Under the pieces are notes generated by a model. The model did not search any database and had not been told where the DNA came from. It was given only the letters and a program-made list of their open reading frames with translations. Of a stretch of 61,047 bases of DNA, positions 14,191-22,915 are shown one piece after another (within the stretch, counting starts at the first letter, position 1; every line of letters begins with the position of its first letter). Both the position numbers and the translations under genes were made by a program. The stretch is from positions 1 through 61,047 of the forward strand of contig JAAUPS010000006.1 of NCBI GenBank assembly GCA_012033015.1. The letters run 5' to 3'. The stretch is from Phormidesmis sp. RL_2_1 (GTDB lineage Bacteria > Cyanobacteriota > Cyanobacteriia > Phormidesmidales > Phormidesmidaceae).

Positions 14191-17100
14191 ATGGTTCAGT
14201 TCAATCTCTCCTACGACCCTACTATCACCCTCGAACAGCGTGTCGTCTACGAAGTTGCTGCCAATATCTTGAAGAGTTTCTTGACTGACGACACGACAGT
14301 AGACATCCACTTTGTGGGCACCAGTGGCCTCAACGGCGGTAATGCGGTCGGCGGCGCTGTACCTATCTTCCACCGAGTCAGCTACGGCATCTTGACTGGC
14401 TACCTAGCTCAAGATGCTAACAGCCACCTCGATGAACAAGGCGTTCTGCATCTGCAAGATGGCAACACCGTAGACCTGAGTGCCTACGGCGAAGTGATCG
14501 ACGGCAATACTGAGATTCTGCTGACTACCGCCCAGGCCGAAGCGCTAGGGATGGACCAGGCGCTGCTGCTAGAGAGCGGCCACACTTGGGATAGAGACGT
14601 CGTCGATACCGCCGGACTAGACGGCTACATTCTCGTCAACCAAGACTTTGAATGGAACAACGATGTCCTGCGCACAGGCGACGCACCCGAAGGTACGCTC
14701 GACTCGCTCAGCATGGCGCTGCACGAGATGCTACACGTGATGGGCTTCGTCAGCGGCATTGATGGCACTATCGAGTTCAATCAGCTTTTCTCTGGCCAGA
14801 CCGAAGTCACTGGCACTACGCTCCTAGACCTGTTTCGCTACAGCACCGAGAGCAGCACCATCGAGAACCCCGATGGCAGCGTCAGCACTATCACCGAAGG
14901 TGAAGCCGCCTACCTATCGGCAGACGGAGGCCTGACTAATCTAGGAGACTTTGCCACCGGACAAGGCGGCGACGGCTATCAGGCTAGCCACTGGCAGCGG
15001 ATGCAAGTAGCCCTAGGCATCATGGACCCAACGCTAGCCTATCGGGAAAGACTCTCTCTCTCAGAGCGAGACTTGCAGGCGCTAGACCTACTGGGTTGGG
15101 ATGTGGACTATAGCGTCCTAGCCAACGGGTTGAACATGGAAGCGCTGCTGCTACAGGCAGAGCAGACGGTTGCTGTCAGTCTTGGACTAGATAGCGCTGT
15201 GCTGACTGAGCACAGAGCCGCGGGCGATGCCTACACGATGGGCTTTAGTGAGTGGTGGGCACTGTTCGAAGACCAGATTATCGAGATGGGCTTTAGTGAG
15301 TGGTGGCAGGTACTCGAAGTTGGCTATGACAAGTGGGTGACCCAGCAGGAAGACCCAAATGCGTTGCTTCAGATGGGCTTTAGTGAATGGTGGCAATCCT
15401 TTGAAGCAACCATCATTGAGATGGGTTTCAGTGAGTGGTGGCAAACGTTTGAGTCCAACATGCTGAACATGGGTTTCAGCGAATGGTGGCAAGTTCTAGA
15501 AATGGGCTTTAGCGAATGGTGGCAGCAGCTTGAGACCTACTTCTCTGTACTGGAAAAGACTGAGGGTGCGGGTCTAGAGAACCGGTTGATAGCGGATGGC
15601 GGCGTCGGTGGTCAGCGAGCCAAGATCTTCTATGGCGGTGAGAACGATGACATCATTGCGGGCGACGAAAAGCAAGACCGGATTAAGGCAGGCGATGGCG
15701 ATGACCTCGTTGATGGGAAAGAGGGCCATGATGTTATCTGGGGCGAGGCGGGCCGTGACATGCTCTACGGCCAAGACGGCAACGACTTACTCTACGGCGG
15801 CGATGATGACGACCTGCTACTAGGCGAGGCAGGTGATGATGAACTGCATGGCGAAGATGGCCATGACATTGTCAGCGGTGGCAGCGGCGACGACATTATC
15901 ACTGGCGGCGAGGGTCGAGATGACCTCAAGGGTGGCTGGGGCCGTGATGTGATTGATGGCGGAAAAGGGAATGACCTGCTAAGAGGTGAGGCAGACAGCG
16001 ATGTGCTGATTGGTGGTGAGGGCCGCGACCAAGTGCATGGCGGCGGTGGTAATGATATTATCTACGGCGATAGCTACCAGGGTGCAAAAAGCCTCAGGCA
16101 ACTTAGCAAGCAACTAAAGGAACAAACAGAAGCTGATAACAACAATACTTCAGAGACGGCTTCAGTTGAGACAGCTACTTTCAACCCTATCCGGGTAGAA
16201 GCAGAAAGCATGACTCTGAGTGGAGGTGCCTATGTTCATACCACTTGGAACAATGACTCTGGTGATAGTGTCAAGACCTCCGGTTCGTCAACCTCAACAA
16301 CCACTTTCTCCGGCCAATCGGGCAGCTATATGGTGGTAGTGCGCTACTTTGATGAGATTGGTGGCACTGGCAAGCTAGATTTCGGTCTGAATGGGACTTC
16401 TCTGAACAGCTTTGACTTAAACCTAGAGACAGACCGCTATTACACCCGCACCGTTGCGCACAATCTAACCTTGAGTGCAGGAGATGAATTTAGCGTTACA
16501 GCTACTGGTGACGGCGCAGATCGTGCAGCTTTTGACTATGTAGAGTTTATCCCTCTCGACAACTTAATTGAGACCCCACTGGAACAGACGTCAAGCAGCA
16601 GTGGTTCCGTTTTGTCATCGTCGTCGTCAGGCGGAACAGTGAGCGCCTCGACAACGACCACAACAGCGCAAACGTTTCGTGTCGAAGCGGAGTCTATGAC
16701 GCTCGTAGGTGACTACTATACGGAAGCAAATTCTAGTGCCTCTGGAGGAACAGTAATTGCGGTAAGCAATCAGGGGCAGGGAAAGGCGCTAAAAGGGTTT
16801 GCTGGTGAAGCTGGCTACTACAATATCGTGGTTGGCTACTACGACGAAAGTGATGAAGGCATCGGGCAAATTTCTGCGGCCCTTAATGGAAAAGAATTGG
16901 ATTCATGGGCGCTCGATCAGTCTTTAGGAAGTCTGTCAGCTAATGCGCAAACCTTCACCACACGAACGGTTGCTAGCACTGTTTTTCTCCGAGATGGAGA
17001 CATCTTTGAGCTGACTGGCCTTAGAGGAGAAGGCAGCAGCAGCGATGAGCTGGCTCGCATTGACTATGTTGATTTTGTGAAAGTCAATTTCTCAGAATCT

Positions 17101-19494
17101 ACTCAAACGATTGAACCCACTACAGTAAACAACACCACACTAGAAGAGGGCTTGGTTGCTCATTGGGCATTTGATGAAACGGCTGGCATTGTTGCGGGTG
17201 ATGCTACAACCGTTCACAATGCCACAGTCACTAACTCTTTAGCAGGCAACAACCTGTGGAGACAAGGCAAGCTAGGCGGAGCTATCAACCTTGATGGTGT
17301 TAATGACTATGTTGCTGTCGCTGACAGTAATGCCATCAATGTGGGAACCCATGCTCAGCGGACGGTAAGCCTTTGGTTCAAAGCTGATGATACAAGCACT
17401 GCGGAGCGCAAGCAGGTTCTTTACGAAGAAGGCGGTAACACTCGCGGCTTGAACATTTACCTCCATGGCGGACATCTGTACGTAGGAGGGTGGAATCGTG
17501 ATAGCACTCAAAGCAACTGGAGGGGCACTTATTTACAAACTGATGCCGTTGAGTCAGGGAAATGGCACCATGTCGCGCTAGTGCTGAACGGTAATGAGCA
17601 GGTTCGCGCTGGTGCATTTACAGCCTATCTAGATGGGGTACAGTTTGCGAGCGGAGAAGGCTCTCAGCTCTGGAGCCGCACTGCCGATGTCGGCTTTGGC
17701 GCTGTCAATGGTGATACGCGATTCCATGACGGCACGGGCGGCAGTACCGGTAGCAATGCCTTCGCAGGCAGCTTAGATGATGCCCGCATTTATAACCGAG
17801 CTTTAGAGAATGCTGAAATCGCCTCGCTGGTAGGCCGCGATGATGACTTCCTTCAAGGTGGGAAAGGCGACGATACTATTTACGGCGGGCAAGGCAACGA
17901 CATTCTCTATGGTGAATCGGCAGGTGATAGCACTAGTAGCCTTCTGAAAGGGGCACAGACTTACAACGGTCATACTTACTTGCTCAGTGAGCTAGGCAAA
18001 TGGTCTGAAGCTCAAGCTGAAGCTAAACGCTTAGGTGGAAACTTAGTCACAATTAACGATGCGGCCGAAGAAGCCTGGATACGTAGTACTTTCAGCTCAT
18101 CTGAGCAGATGTGGACAGGGCTAAACGATGTCGCTGTAGAAGGTCAATTTGAATGGGTGAGTGGTGAGGCCGTCACTTATACCAACTGGTCACCTGGGCA
18201 ACCGGATAACGGTGGTGGCACTGAGCACTACGGTGTCATCAACTACTTTAACCAGTGGAATGATGCGGGTAACAACGGTGCCTGGAAATGGAATGGTCTA
18301 TCCTGGCAATGGCAGGCTGGATTGCGAGGCATCATTGAAATTAAGGCTACTGATAATGATGTTCTATTGGGTGGTGAGGGAGACGATAGGCTCTATGGAA
18401 ATGGCGGTGATGATTCTCTCTACGGAGATAGTGCAAGCCATTCACTCAGCAATGGGCTGGTCGCTCACTGGAACTTTGATGAAACTAGCGGCACCCAAGC
18501 TGAAGATTCTAAGGGAGAAAATACAGGTACGCTGACCAATATGACCAATAGGCAGTGGACAACAGGCGTTGTGGGTGGAGCCTTAGCCTTTGATGGTGTT
18601 GACGATTACGTCGAAATTGCTGATTCAAGCGCCCTGGATATTACAGAAACCATGACCCTCGCGACCTGGATAAAAGCGGATTCTTTTGGTGACGGATGGA
18701 CAGGTCTCATCGTTAAGGGCCAAAGTGGTGACGCGACTACCTACGGCCTGGATTTGGCTTGGAGCGGTCAATTGATTTTCCACGCAAACGGTGGCAGGAG
18801 TCAGGGACTTTCCTCACACCTCACACTGGGGCAATGGCATCATGTCGCGGTTACCTACAATGGCAGCGAAGTCCAGTTCTATATTGATGGTCAGCTAGAT
18901 GCAAGTCATCAAAGAAATATTACTTTTGGGACGAATAACGAAGCACTTTTGTTAGGCGCTAAGTTGAACACAGGCTCAGTCTCATTAGATGCTCAATTCT
19001 TGGATGGCGAAATGGATGATGTCAGAGTGTACAACCGGGCTTTAAGTGCCGATGAAATAGGGCAACTAGCGGATGCTAACCTCATTTCTCAACTGCTAGG
19101 TGAGAGCGGTGACGATTTCCTTGAAGGTGGCATTGGTAGCGATACGCTTGAAGGTGGTGCTGGCAATGATGTTCTCGATGGGACGGATGCGATCGCTGCG
19201 GGCTACTTTGAAAAAGATATCCTAGGCGGTGGCTTAGGCGCCGATACCTTTGTGTTGGGTAATGCTAACCAAGCTTATTATCTTGGTGGTGGCGATCGAG
19301 ACTACGCCGTGATTAAAGACTTCAATGCGGCTGAAGATATTGTTCAACTGCATGGTTCAGCAAGCAACTATACCCAACAACGACAAGGCAATGATACCTA
19401 CCTTTCTTATCAAGGTAGCAATACCTCAGAGCTAGTGGCAATCTTTAAGAACGTCAGCAGTGTGAACTTGAACGTTGGTTTTTCTTTTGTATAG
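14191..19494 (+). CDS. Giant RTX metalloprotease/adhesin 2 with MGFSEWW repeats
   Basis: A 1767-aa paralogue of the gene at 8241. The frame opens at 14128, but the ATG at 14191 aligns with the paralogue start (MVQFNLSYD versus MVKFNLTYD). The head carries HEMLHVMGF (His178, Glu179, His182) and the same QASHW, MDPTLAY and LDLLGWDVD blocks. Next come six MGFSEWW heptads with a degenerate VGYDKWV (DNA 15238-15530), RTX (15622-16080), two CBM-like domains (16189-17090), a LamG domain (17140-17830) where the paralogue has a third CBM, short RTX, C-type lectin (17950-18345), RTX, a second LamG (18430-19070), RTX and the shared C-terminal domain. The last ~306 nt are almost identical to the paralogue. 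The stop codon TAG lies inside a dispersed repeat. Confidence 0.9.
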   Translation: MVQFNLSYDPTITLEQRVVYEVAANILKSFLTDDTTVDIHFVGTSGLNGGNAVGGAVPIFHRVSYGILTGYLAQDANSHLDEQGVLHLQDGNTVDLSAYGEVIDGNTEILLTTAQAEALGMDQALLLESGHTWDRDVVDTAGLDGYILVNQDFEWNNDVLRTGDAPEGTLDSLSMALHEMLHVMGFVSGIDGTIEFNQLFSGQTEVTGTTLLDLFRYSTESSTIENPDGSVSTITEGEAAYLSADGGLTNLGDFATGQGGDGYQASHWQRMQVALGIMDPTLAYRERLSLSERDLQALDLLGWDVDYSVLANGLNMEALLLQAEQTVAVSLGLDSAVLTEHRAAGDAYTMGFSEWWALFEDQIIEMGFSEWWQVLEVGYDKWVTQQEDPNALLQMGFSEWWQSFEATIIEMGFSEWWQTFESNMLNMGFSEWWQVLEMGFSEWWQQLETYFSVLEKTEGAGLENRLIADGGVGGQRAKIFYGGENDDIIAGDEKQDRIKAGDGDDLVDGKEGHDVIWGEAGRDMLYGQDGNDLLYGGDDDDLLLGEAGDDELHGEDGHDIVSGGSGDDIITGGEGRDDLKGGWGRDVIDGGKGNDLLRGEADSDVLIGGEGRDQVHGGGGNDIIYGDSYQGAKSLRQLSKQLKEQTEADNNNTSETASVETATFNPIRVEAESMTLSGGAYVHTTWNNDSGDSVKTSGSSTSTTTFSGQSGSYMVVVRYFDEIGGTGKLDFGLNGTSLNSFDLNLETDRYYTRTVAHNLTLSAGDEFSVTATGDGADRAAFDYVEFIPLDNLIETPLEQTSSSSGSVLSSSSSGGTVSASTTTTTAQTFRVEAESMTLVGDYYTEANSSASGGTVIAVSNQGQGKALKGFAGEAGYYNIVVGYYDESDEGIGQISAALNGKELDSWALDQSLGSLSANAQTFTTRTVASTVFLRDGDIFELTGLRGEGSSSDELARIDYVDFVKVNFSESTQTIEPTTVNNTTLEEGLVAHWAFDETAGIVAGDATTVHNATVTNSLAGNNLWRQGKLGGAINLDGVNDYVAVADSNAINVGTHAQRTVSLWFKADDTSTAERKQVLYEEGGNTRGLNIYLHGGHLYVGGWNRDSTQSNWRGTYLQTDAVESGKWHHVALVLNGNEQVRAGAFTAYLDGVQFASGEGSQLWSRTADVGFGAVNGDTRFHDGTGGSTGSNAFAGSLDDARIYNRALENAEIASLVGRDDDFLQGGKGDDTIYGGQGNDILYGESAGDSTSSLLKGAQTYNGHTYLLSELGKWSEAQAEAKRLGGNLVTINDAAEEAWIRSTFSSSEQMWTGLNDVAVEGQFEWVSGEAVTYTNWSPGQPDNGGGTEHYGVINYFNQWNDAGNNGAWKWNGLSWQWQAGLRGIIEIKATDNDVLLGGEGDDRLYGNGGDDSLYGDSASHSLSNGLVAHWNFDETSGTQAEDSKGENTGTLTNMTNRQWTTGVVGGALAFDGVDDYVEIADSSALDITETMTLATWIKADSFGDGWTGLIVKGQSGDATTYGLDLAWSGQLIFHANGGRSQGLSSHLTLGQWHHVAVTYNGSEVQFYIDGQLDASHQRNITFGTNNEALLLGAKLNTGSVSLDAQFLDGEMDDVRVYNRALSADEIGQLADANLISQLLGESGDDFLEGGIGSDTLEGGAGNDVLDGTDAIAAGYFEKDILGGGLGADTFVLGNANQAYYLGGGDRDYAVIKDFNAAEDIVQLHGSASNYTQQRQGNDTYLSYQGSNTSELVAIFKNVSSVNLNVGFSFV

Positions 19495-19594
19495 CAAAGT
19501 AGGGATGCTCTTACTTTGCGAGTCGAGTTAGCTGCTGCTAGTCAAGGTTTCCAGCGAGCATATTGTCCTAACTAACTCGACAGAAGCTATATAG
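19490..19594 (+). repeat. Dispersed MITE-like repeat R1, short copy overlapping a stop codon
   Basis: It begins TATAGCAAAGTAGGG, contains the left hairpin (CAAAGTA...TTACTTTG), the block GAGTCGAGTTAGC...GTCAAGG and the right end ATTGTCCTAACTAACTCGAC followed by AGAAGCTATATAG. The same modules occur at 37869-38013 and 48311-48520. This copy lacks the central GTGAGCATTCC/GCCGTACGACG part. Its first bases form the TAG stop of the second giant RTX gene, where the paralogue has TAA. Confidence 0.7.
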
Positions 19595-19692
19595 TGTTTG
19601 TTTGGGATGTTGTATAGAGCATTTAGCGCTGTATGTAGCGCTAAATGCTTGCTGCCAAGATGTAAGACTATGTTGTTGGCTATACAGACTGA

Positions 19693-20061
19693 CTAAAAGC
19701 CATCTAGCTCAAAAGCACGGGTATTGCCGCTTTCTAAATCAGCTAAATTTTTCTTGAGCTGTGCCCATACGAGCCCTGCGCTGAGCAACACCAAGGGCAA
19801 CGCCATGCCATAAGCAATCAAAGGGGTAAAGCCAAAAATACCCATGCCAGAGGCTAAAAATATGCAGCTTCCTAGACAAATACCGATGAAGGGAAGCTGT
19901 ATCTCAAATCCCTGTAGCTTGGAGATGGAACGGGTAGAGCGCTTTTTGTACCAGTCGCTGACCGCTTCTTTGAGAACGGCAGAAAAAGCAAGGCCAGAGG
20001 CGACGGCCATCAATAAACCCACCACTAAGAGAAAGTAAGGAGGTGTTTGAGGATAATACAT
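19693..20061 (-). CDS. Small conserved-type membrane protein
   Basis: I do not recognise a named family. From the ATG at 20061 the product is 122 aa with three or four hydrophobic segments: LLVVGLLMAVASGLAFSAVL near the start, then IQLPFIGICLGSCIFLASGM and LIAYGMALPLVLLSAGLVWA, with a basic loop (WYKKRSTRSISK) between and an acidic tail (FELDGF). The frame extends to a TTG at 20160 (155 aa), which would add another helix; the ATG start seems likelier but neither has a clear ribosome-binding site. It lies downstream of, and co-oriented with, the ABC1 kinase gene, separated by a tandem repeat. Confidence 0.65.
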   Translation of the reverse strand: MYYPQTPPYFLLVVGLLMAVASGLAFSAVLKEAVSDWYKKRSTRSISKLQGFEIQLPFIGICLGSCIFLASGMGIFGFTPLIAYGMALPLVLLSAGLVWAQLKKNLADLESGNTRAFELDGF

Positions 20062-20162
20062 AAGGGCGGGTGCTTCGATAATGGATCTAGGGTGATGGAG
20101 TTCAGTTAATGGGGCTAAGGTTATTAAGCCGATTAAGCTAGTTGTGAAAACGCTAAACAAAT

Positions 20163-20214
20163 ATTGCTTTCAAATATTGTTTTCAAATATCGCTTTCAAA
20201 TATTGTTTTCAAAG
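20163..20214. repeat. 13-bp tandem repeat, about four copies
   Basis: Units TATTGCTTTCAAA, TATTGTTTTCAAA, TATCGCTTTCAAA and TATTGTTTTCAAA follow each other in the gap between the ABC1 kinase stop and the next minus-strand gene. Units differ by C/T transitions. No hairpin with a T tract is evident. Confidence 0.8.
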
Positions 20215-20220
20215 TTTACC

Positions 20221-22020
20221 TTAGCGAGTTGTTTGCTGAAAAGCCCCGAAAAGCTCAGCAGGGACGAGTGAAACAGCCCGTTCTTTAGAGAAATCTGCCA
20301 GGGCATCCCAAGCTGCACTGAGAAGCTTATTGGGCTGTAAGTCATCTTTGACTAATCGCCATAGACGCTGTACCTCGTCCGTGTGAAGGCGGTTATCTTC
20401 AGTGAGGGCAAGCAATATTTGCCGCCGCAGATACTGACCTTCCTCAGACAATAAAAACTGAAGGCCCATGCCTGCTGTCGGAATAATATCGAAGTTTTGG
20501 TCGGAGCGGGCAATCATCAGCAGATTCTCTAAGCGCTCCCACTGCAACCGTCCATCTTTGAAGAGCACATCAATTAAACGACGCCGTAAAGAGGCAGTTT
20601 CTGCAGTTAGTAGGCGACGGGCAACGTAAGGGTAGGCAATTTCAATAATCTTAAAGTTGGCATCTAAGCTCAAAGCAAGCCCCTCTTGAGTGACTAGAGA
20701 GCGAATAATCAGCGCGAACTTTGCTGGCACTCGGAAAGGATATTCATACATCACTTCCGAAAAATGATCAGTGATAGATTTGAAATTAAAGTCACCAACA
20801 CTTGCGCCGATAGCTTCAGAAAAAACAGCTTCTAAGGCTGGAACAATCGGCTTAACATCTACATCGGGCGTTAAAAAGCCTAGCTTGACAAAGTCATTGG
20901 CCAAGTCAGTATAGTCTTTGTTAATGAGATGTACGACAGAATCTACTAAGGTCTCTTTGGTTGATTGATCGAGCTGATCGGTCATGCCAAAGTCGATGTA
21001 AGCCATCCGGCCATCGGGCATGGCGAATAGGTTGCCAGGGTGAGGATCGGCATGGAAAAAGCCAAACTCAAGAAGCTGACGAAGCCCAGAAGAAACACCA
21101 ATTTCTACCAGATCTTTAGTGGCTAAACCGGCTTGCTTAACGCGCTCGGTGTCGGTGAGCTTAAAGCCGTCGATCCACTCCATGGTGAGCACGTTCGCAC
21201 TGGTGTAGCGCCAGTAAATAGTGGGGACTTTGACAAGGGGTTCGTCTTGAAAGTTGGCAGCGAATTTTTCGGCGTTGCGACCTTCGTTGAGATAGTCCAC
21301 TTCTTCAAAAAGTTTGCTACCAAATTCATCGACAATTAGGGTCAAATCATGGCCCAAGTTGAGCGGCAACCAAGGCGCAATCCAGCCAGCAGCCCATCGC
21401 ATGATATAAAGATCACGGCAAATAATGGGCATGAGATTGGGTCTTTGCACCTTGACTGCGACCGCTTCACCACTAAATAAGCGTGCTTTGTACACCTGGC
21501 CTAAGCTAGCGGCGGCAATTGGCTCAACTGAGAAATGGCTGTAAATTTCCTCTGGCGTACGCTCCAAATCGCGGTAAATGATTTGACGGGCAATCTCGTT
21601 AGGAAAAGGGGGAAGCTGATCTTGAAGCTTGATCAGTTCTTCTAAAAAGCTTGGTTTGATTAGGTCAGGGCGGGTGGAGAGAGCTTGGCCTACTTTAATA
21701 AAAGTAGGCCCTAGCTGCGTTAGGATTTCTCTCAGGCGAATAGCCCGCTTACTTTGGTTGACAACGGCTTTGCCAAAGGCGCGATCCAACAGCAGCTTGA
21801 GGGCGAAAGTGCCGAGCATCCAGAAGACGGCTAGGGTGCGCCAGATAATGATCAAGGGTTGCCAGCGATAGTACTTAGCAATGGCCTGCCAGTCGTAGCG
21901 TCGCATGTAGTGGGGATGATTGCCGTGACTGAGGGGAACGGCTTCTGGATAACCGTTTTCTGAGGTGTTTTCTGAAGCGGTGAAGCCTGTCATAGTGGCG
22001 AAGTCACCTGTGAGGGTCAA
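20221..22020 (-). CDS. ABC1 (AarF/UbiB/ADCK) family atypical kinase
   Basis: A 599-aa member of the ABC1 kinase family. Visible motifs are the KxGQ signature (FIKVGQALSTRPDL, ~residues 91-104), the Ala-rich nucleotide loop AAASLGQVYKA, the conserved Lys in VAVKVQRP, the catalytic-loop HADPHPGN, and the IDFG metal-binding motif (AYIDFGMTD). Two hydrophobic segments occur near residue 60 and near the end. Cyanobacteria carry several such proteins; relatives act in quinone and tocopherol metabolism or plastoglobule-like lipid homeostasis. Which one this is cannot be decided here. It is divergent from the FetB-like permease, with only a 100-bp gap. Confidence 0.92.
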   Translation of the reverse strand: MTLTGDFATMTGFTASENTSENGYPEAVPLSHGNHPHYMRRYDWQAIAKYYRWQPLIIIWRTLAVFWMLGTFALKLLLDRAFGKAVVNQSKRAIRLREILTQLGPTFIKVGQALSTRPDLIKPSFLEELIKLQDQLPPFPNEIARQIIYRDLERTPEEIYSHFSVEPIAAASLGQVYKARLFSGEAVAVKVQRPNLMPIICRDLYIMRWAAGWIAPWLPLNLGHDLTLIVDEFGSKLFEEVDYLNEGRNAEKFAANFQDEPLVKVPTIYWRYTSANVLTMEWIDGFKLTDTERVKQAGLATKDLVEIGVSSGLRQLLEFGFFHADPHPGNLFAMPDGRMAYIDFGMTDQLDQSTKETLVDSVVHLINKDYTDLANDFVKLGFLTPDVDVKPIVPALEAVFSEAIGASVGDFNFKSITDHFSEVMYEYPFRVPAKFALIIRSLVTQEGLALSLDANFKIIEIAYPYVARRLLTAETASLRRRLIDVLFKDGRLQWERLENLLMIARSDQNFDIIPTAGMGLQFLLSEEGQYLRRQILLALTEDNRLHTDEVQRLWRLVKDDLQPNKLLSAAWDALADFSKERAVSLVPAELFGAFQQTTR

Positions 22021-22120
22021 CCGTAAACTTTATTAATTGTAGTATACAAAAATACAAAAAACTTTTTCCATACAGTGAGTTTAGGTTATCAGCCATGATT
22101 TGGCAGTGGGAGGTGGGGAA

Positions 22121-22900
22121 ATGATTGAGCCAAGCTTGATAGGGATGGTAATGGCGGTTGGGATGATGGCGATCGCCATTGGTCTTTCTAGCTGGCAAAG
22201 GTTAGGGCTGTCAAAAATGTTGGCGATCGCAACTGTTCGTACCCTGGTGCAGCTCATGGGAGTGGGACTGTTTTTGGCCTTTATTTTTGCGACCCGCAAT
22301 CCAGTGGCCGTTTTGGCGGTGCTGCTGGGCATGGTCACTATTGCCGCTACAGTGGCACGCAGCCGGATTGATCGCGATCTGCCTCGATTATTACAGTGGG
22401 TGTGGCTGGCAATTTTTGTCAGTGGGCTAGTGACGATGAGCTATGTAAGCCTATTGGTTATTCGCCTAGAGCCTTGGTATGACCCCCGCTATTTGATTCC
22501 GCTTACGGGTATTGTGCTGGGTAACGCAATGACAGCAGCTTCTATTGCAGGTGAGCGGTTGGTCAGTGCTCTGCGTAACAACCGTACTGAAATTGAAACC
22601 CATTTGAGCTTGGGTGCTACGCCTGTGCAGGCGGTGATGACCTATCGCCAAGCGGCGATTAAGGCCGGACTGATTCCGACGATTAACGCCATGATGGTGG
22701 TGGGCCTAGTGACTTTACCAGGGACGATTACGGGTCAACTGTTAGCTGGAGCCGATCCGCTGATGGCCGCTATCTACCAAATTTTGATTATGTTTATGCT
22801 GGCGCTGGCGACGTTGATTGCGTCGTTAGTTGTAACCTATGGCATTATGCAGCAGTTTTTTACCTCAGCGATGCAGTTAGTCGATCCGGCGGTGGGTTGA
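22121..22900 (+). CDS. FetB/YbbM-family ABC permease (UPF0014)
   Basis: A 259-aa protein with about seven membrane helices of the UPF0014 family, to which the E. coli iron exporter permease FetB belongs. Diagnostic segments are ATVRTLVQLMGVGLFL, LIPLTGIVLGNAMTAASIAG, the EIETHLSLGATPVQA loop and GLVTLPGTITGQLLAGADPL. The frame is open from a TTG at 22100, but the ATG at 22121 has a strong Shine-Dalgarno (GGGAGGTGGGG, 22108-22118). The matching ATPase (FetA) is not adjacent. Substrate assignment as a metal exporter is from the family only. Confidence 0.88.
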   Translation: MIEPSLIGMVMAVGMMAIAIGLSSWQRLGLSKMLAIATVRTLVQLMGVGLFLAFIFATRNPVAVLAVLLGMVTIAATVARSRIDRDLPRLLQWVWLAIFVSGLVTMSYVSLLVIRLEPWYDPRYLIPLTGIVLGNAMTAASIAGERLVSALRNNRTEIETHLSLGATPVQAVMTYRQAAIKAGLIPTINAMMVVGLVTLPGTITGQLLAGADPLMAAIYQILIMFMLALATLIASLVVTYGIMQQFFTSAMQLVDPAVG

Positions 22901-22915
22901 TGATTTCACCTTGGT

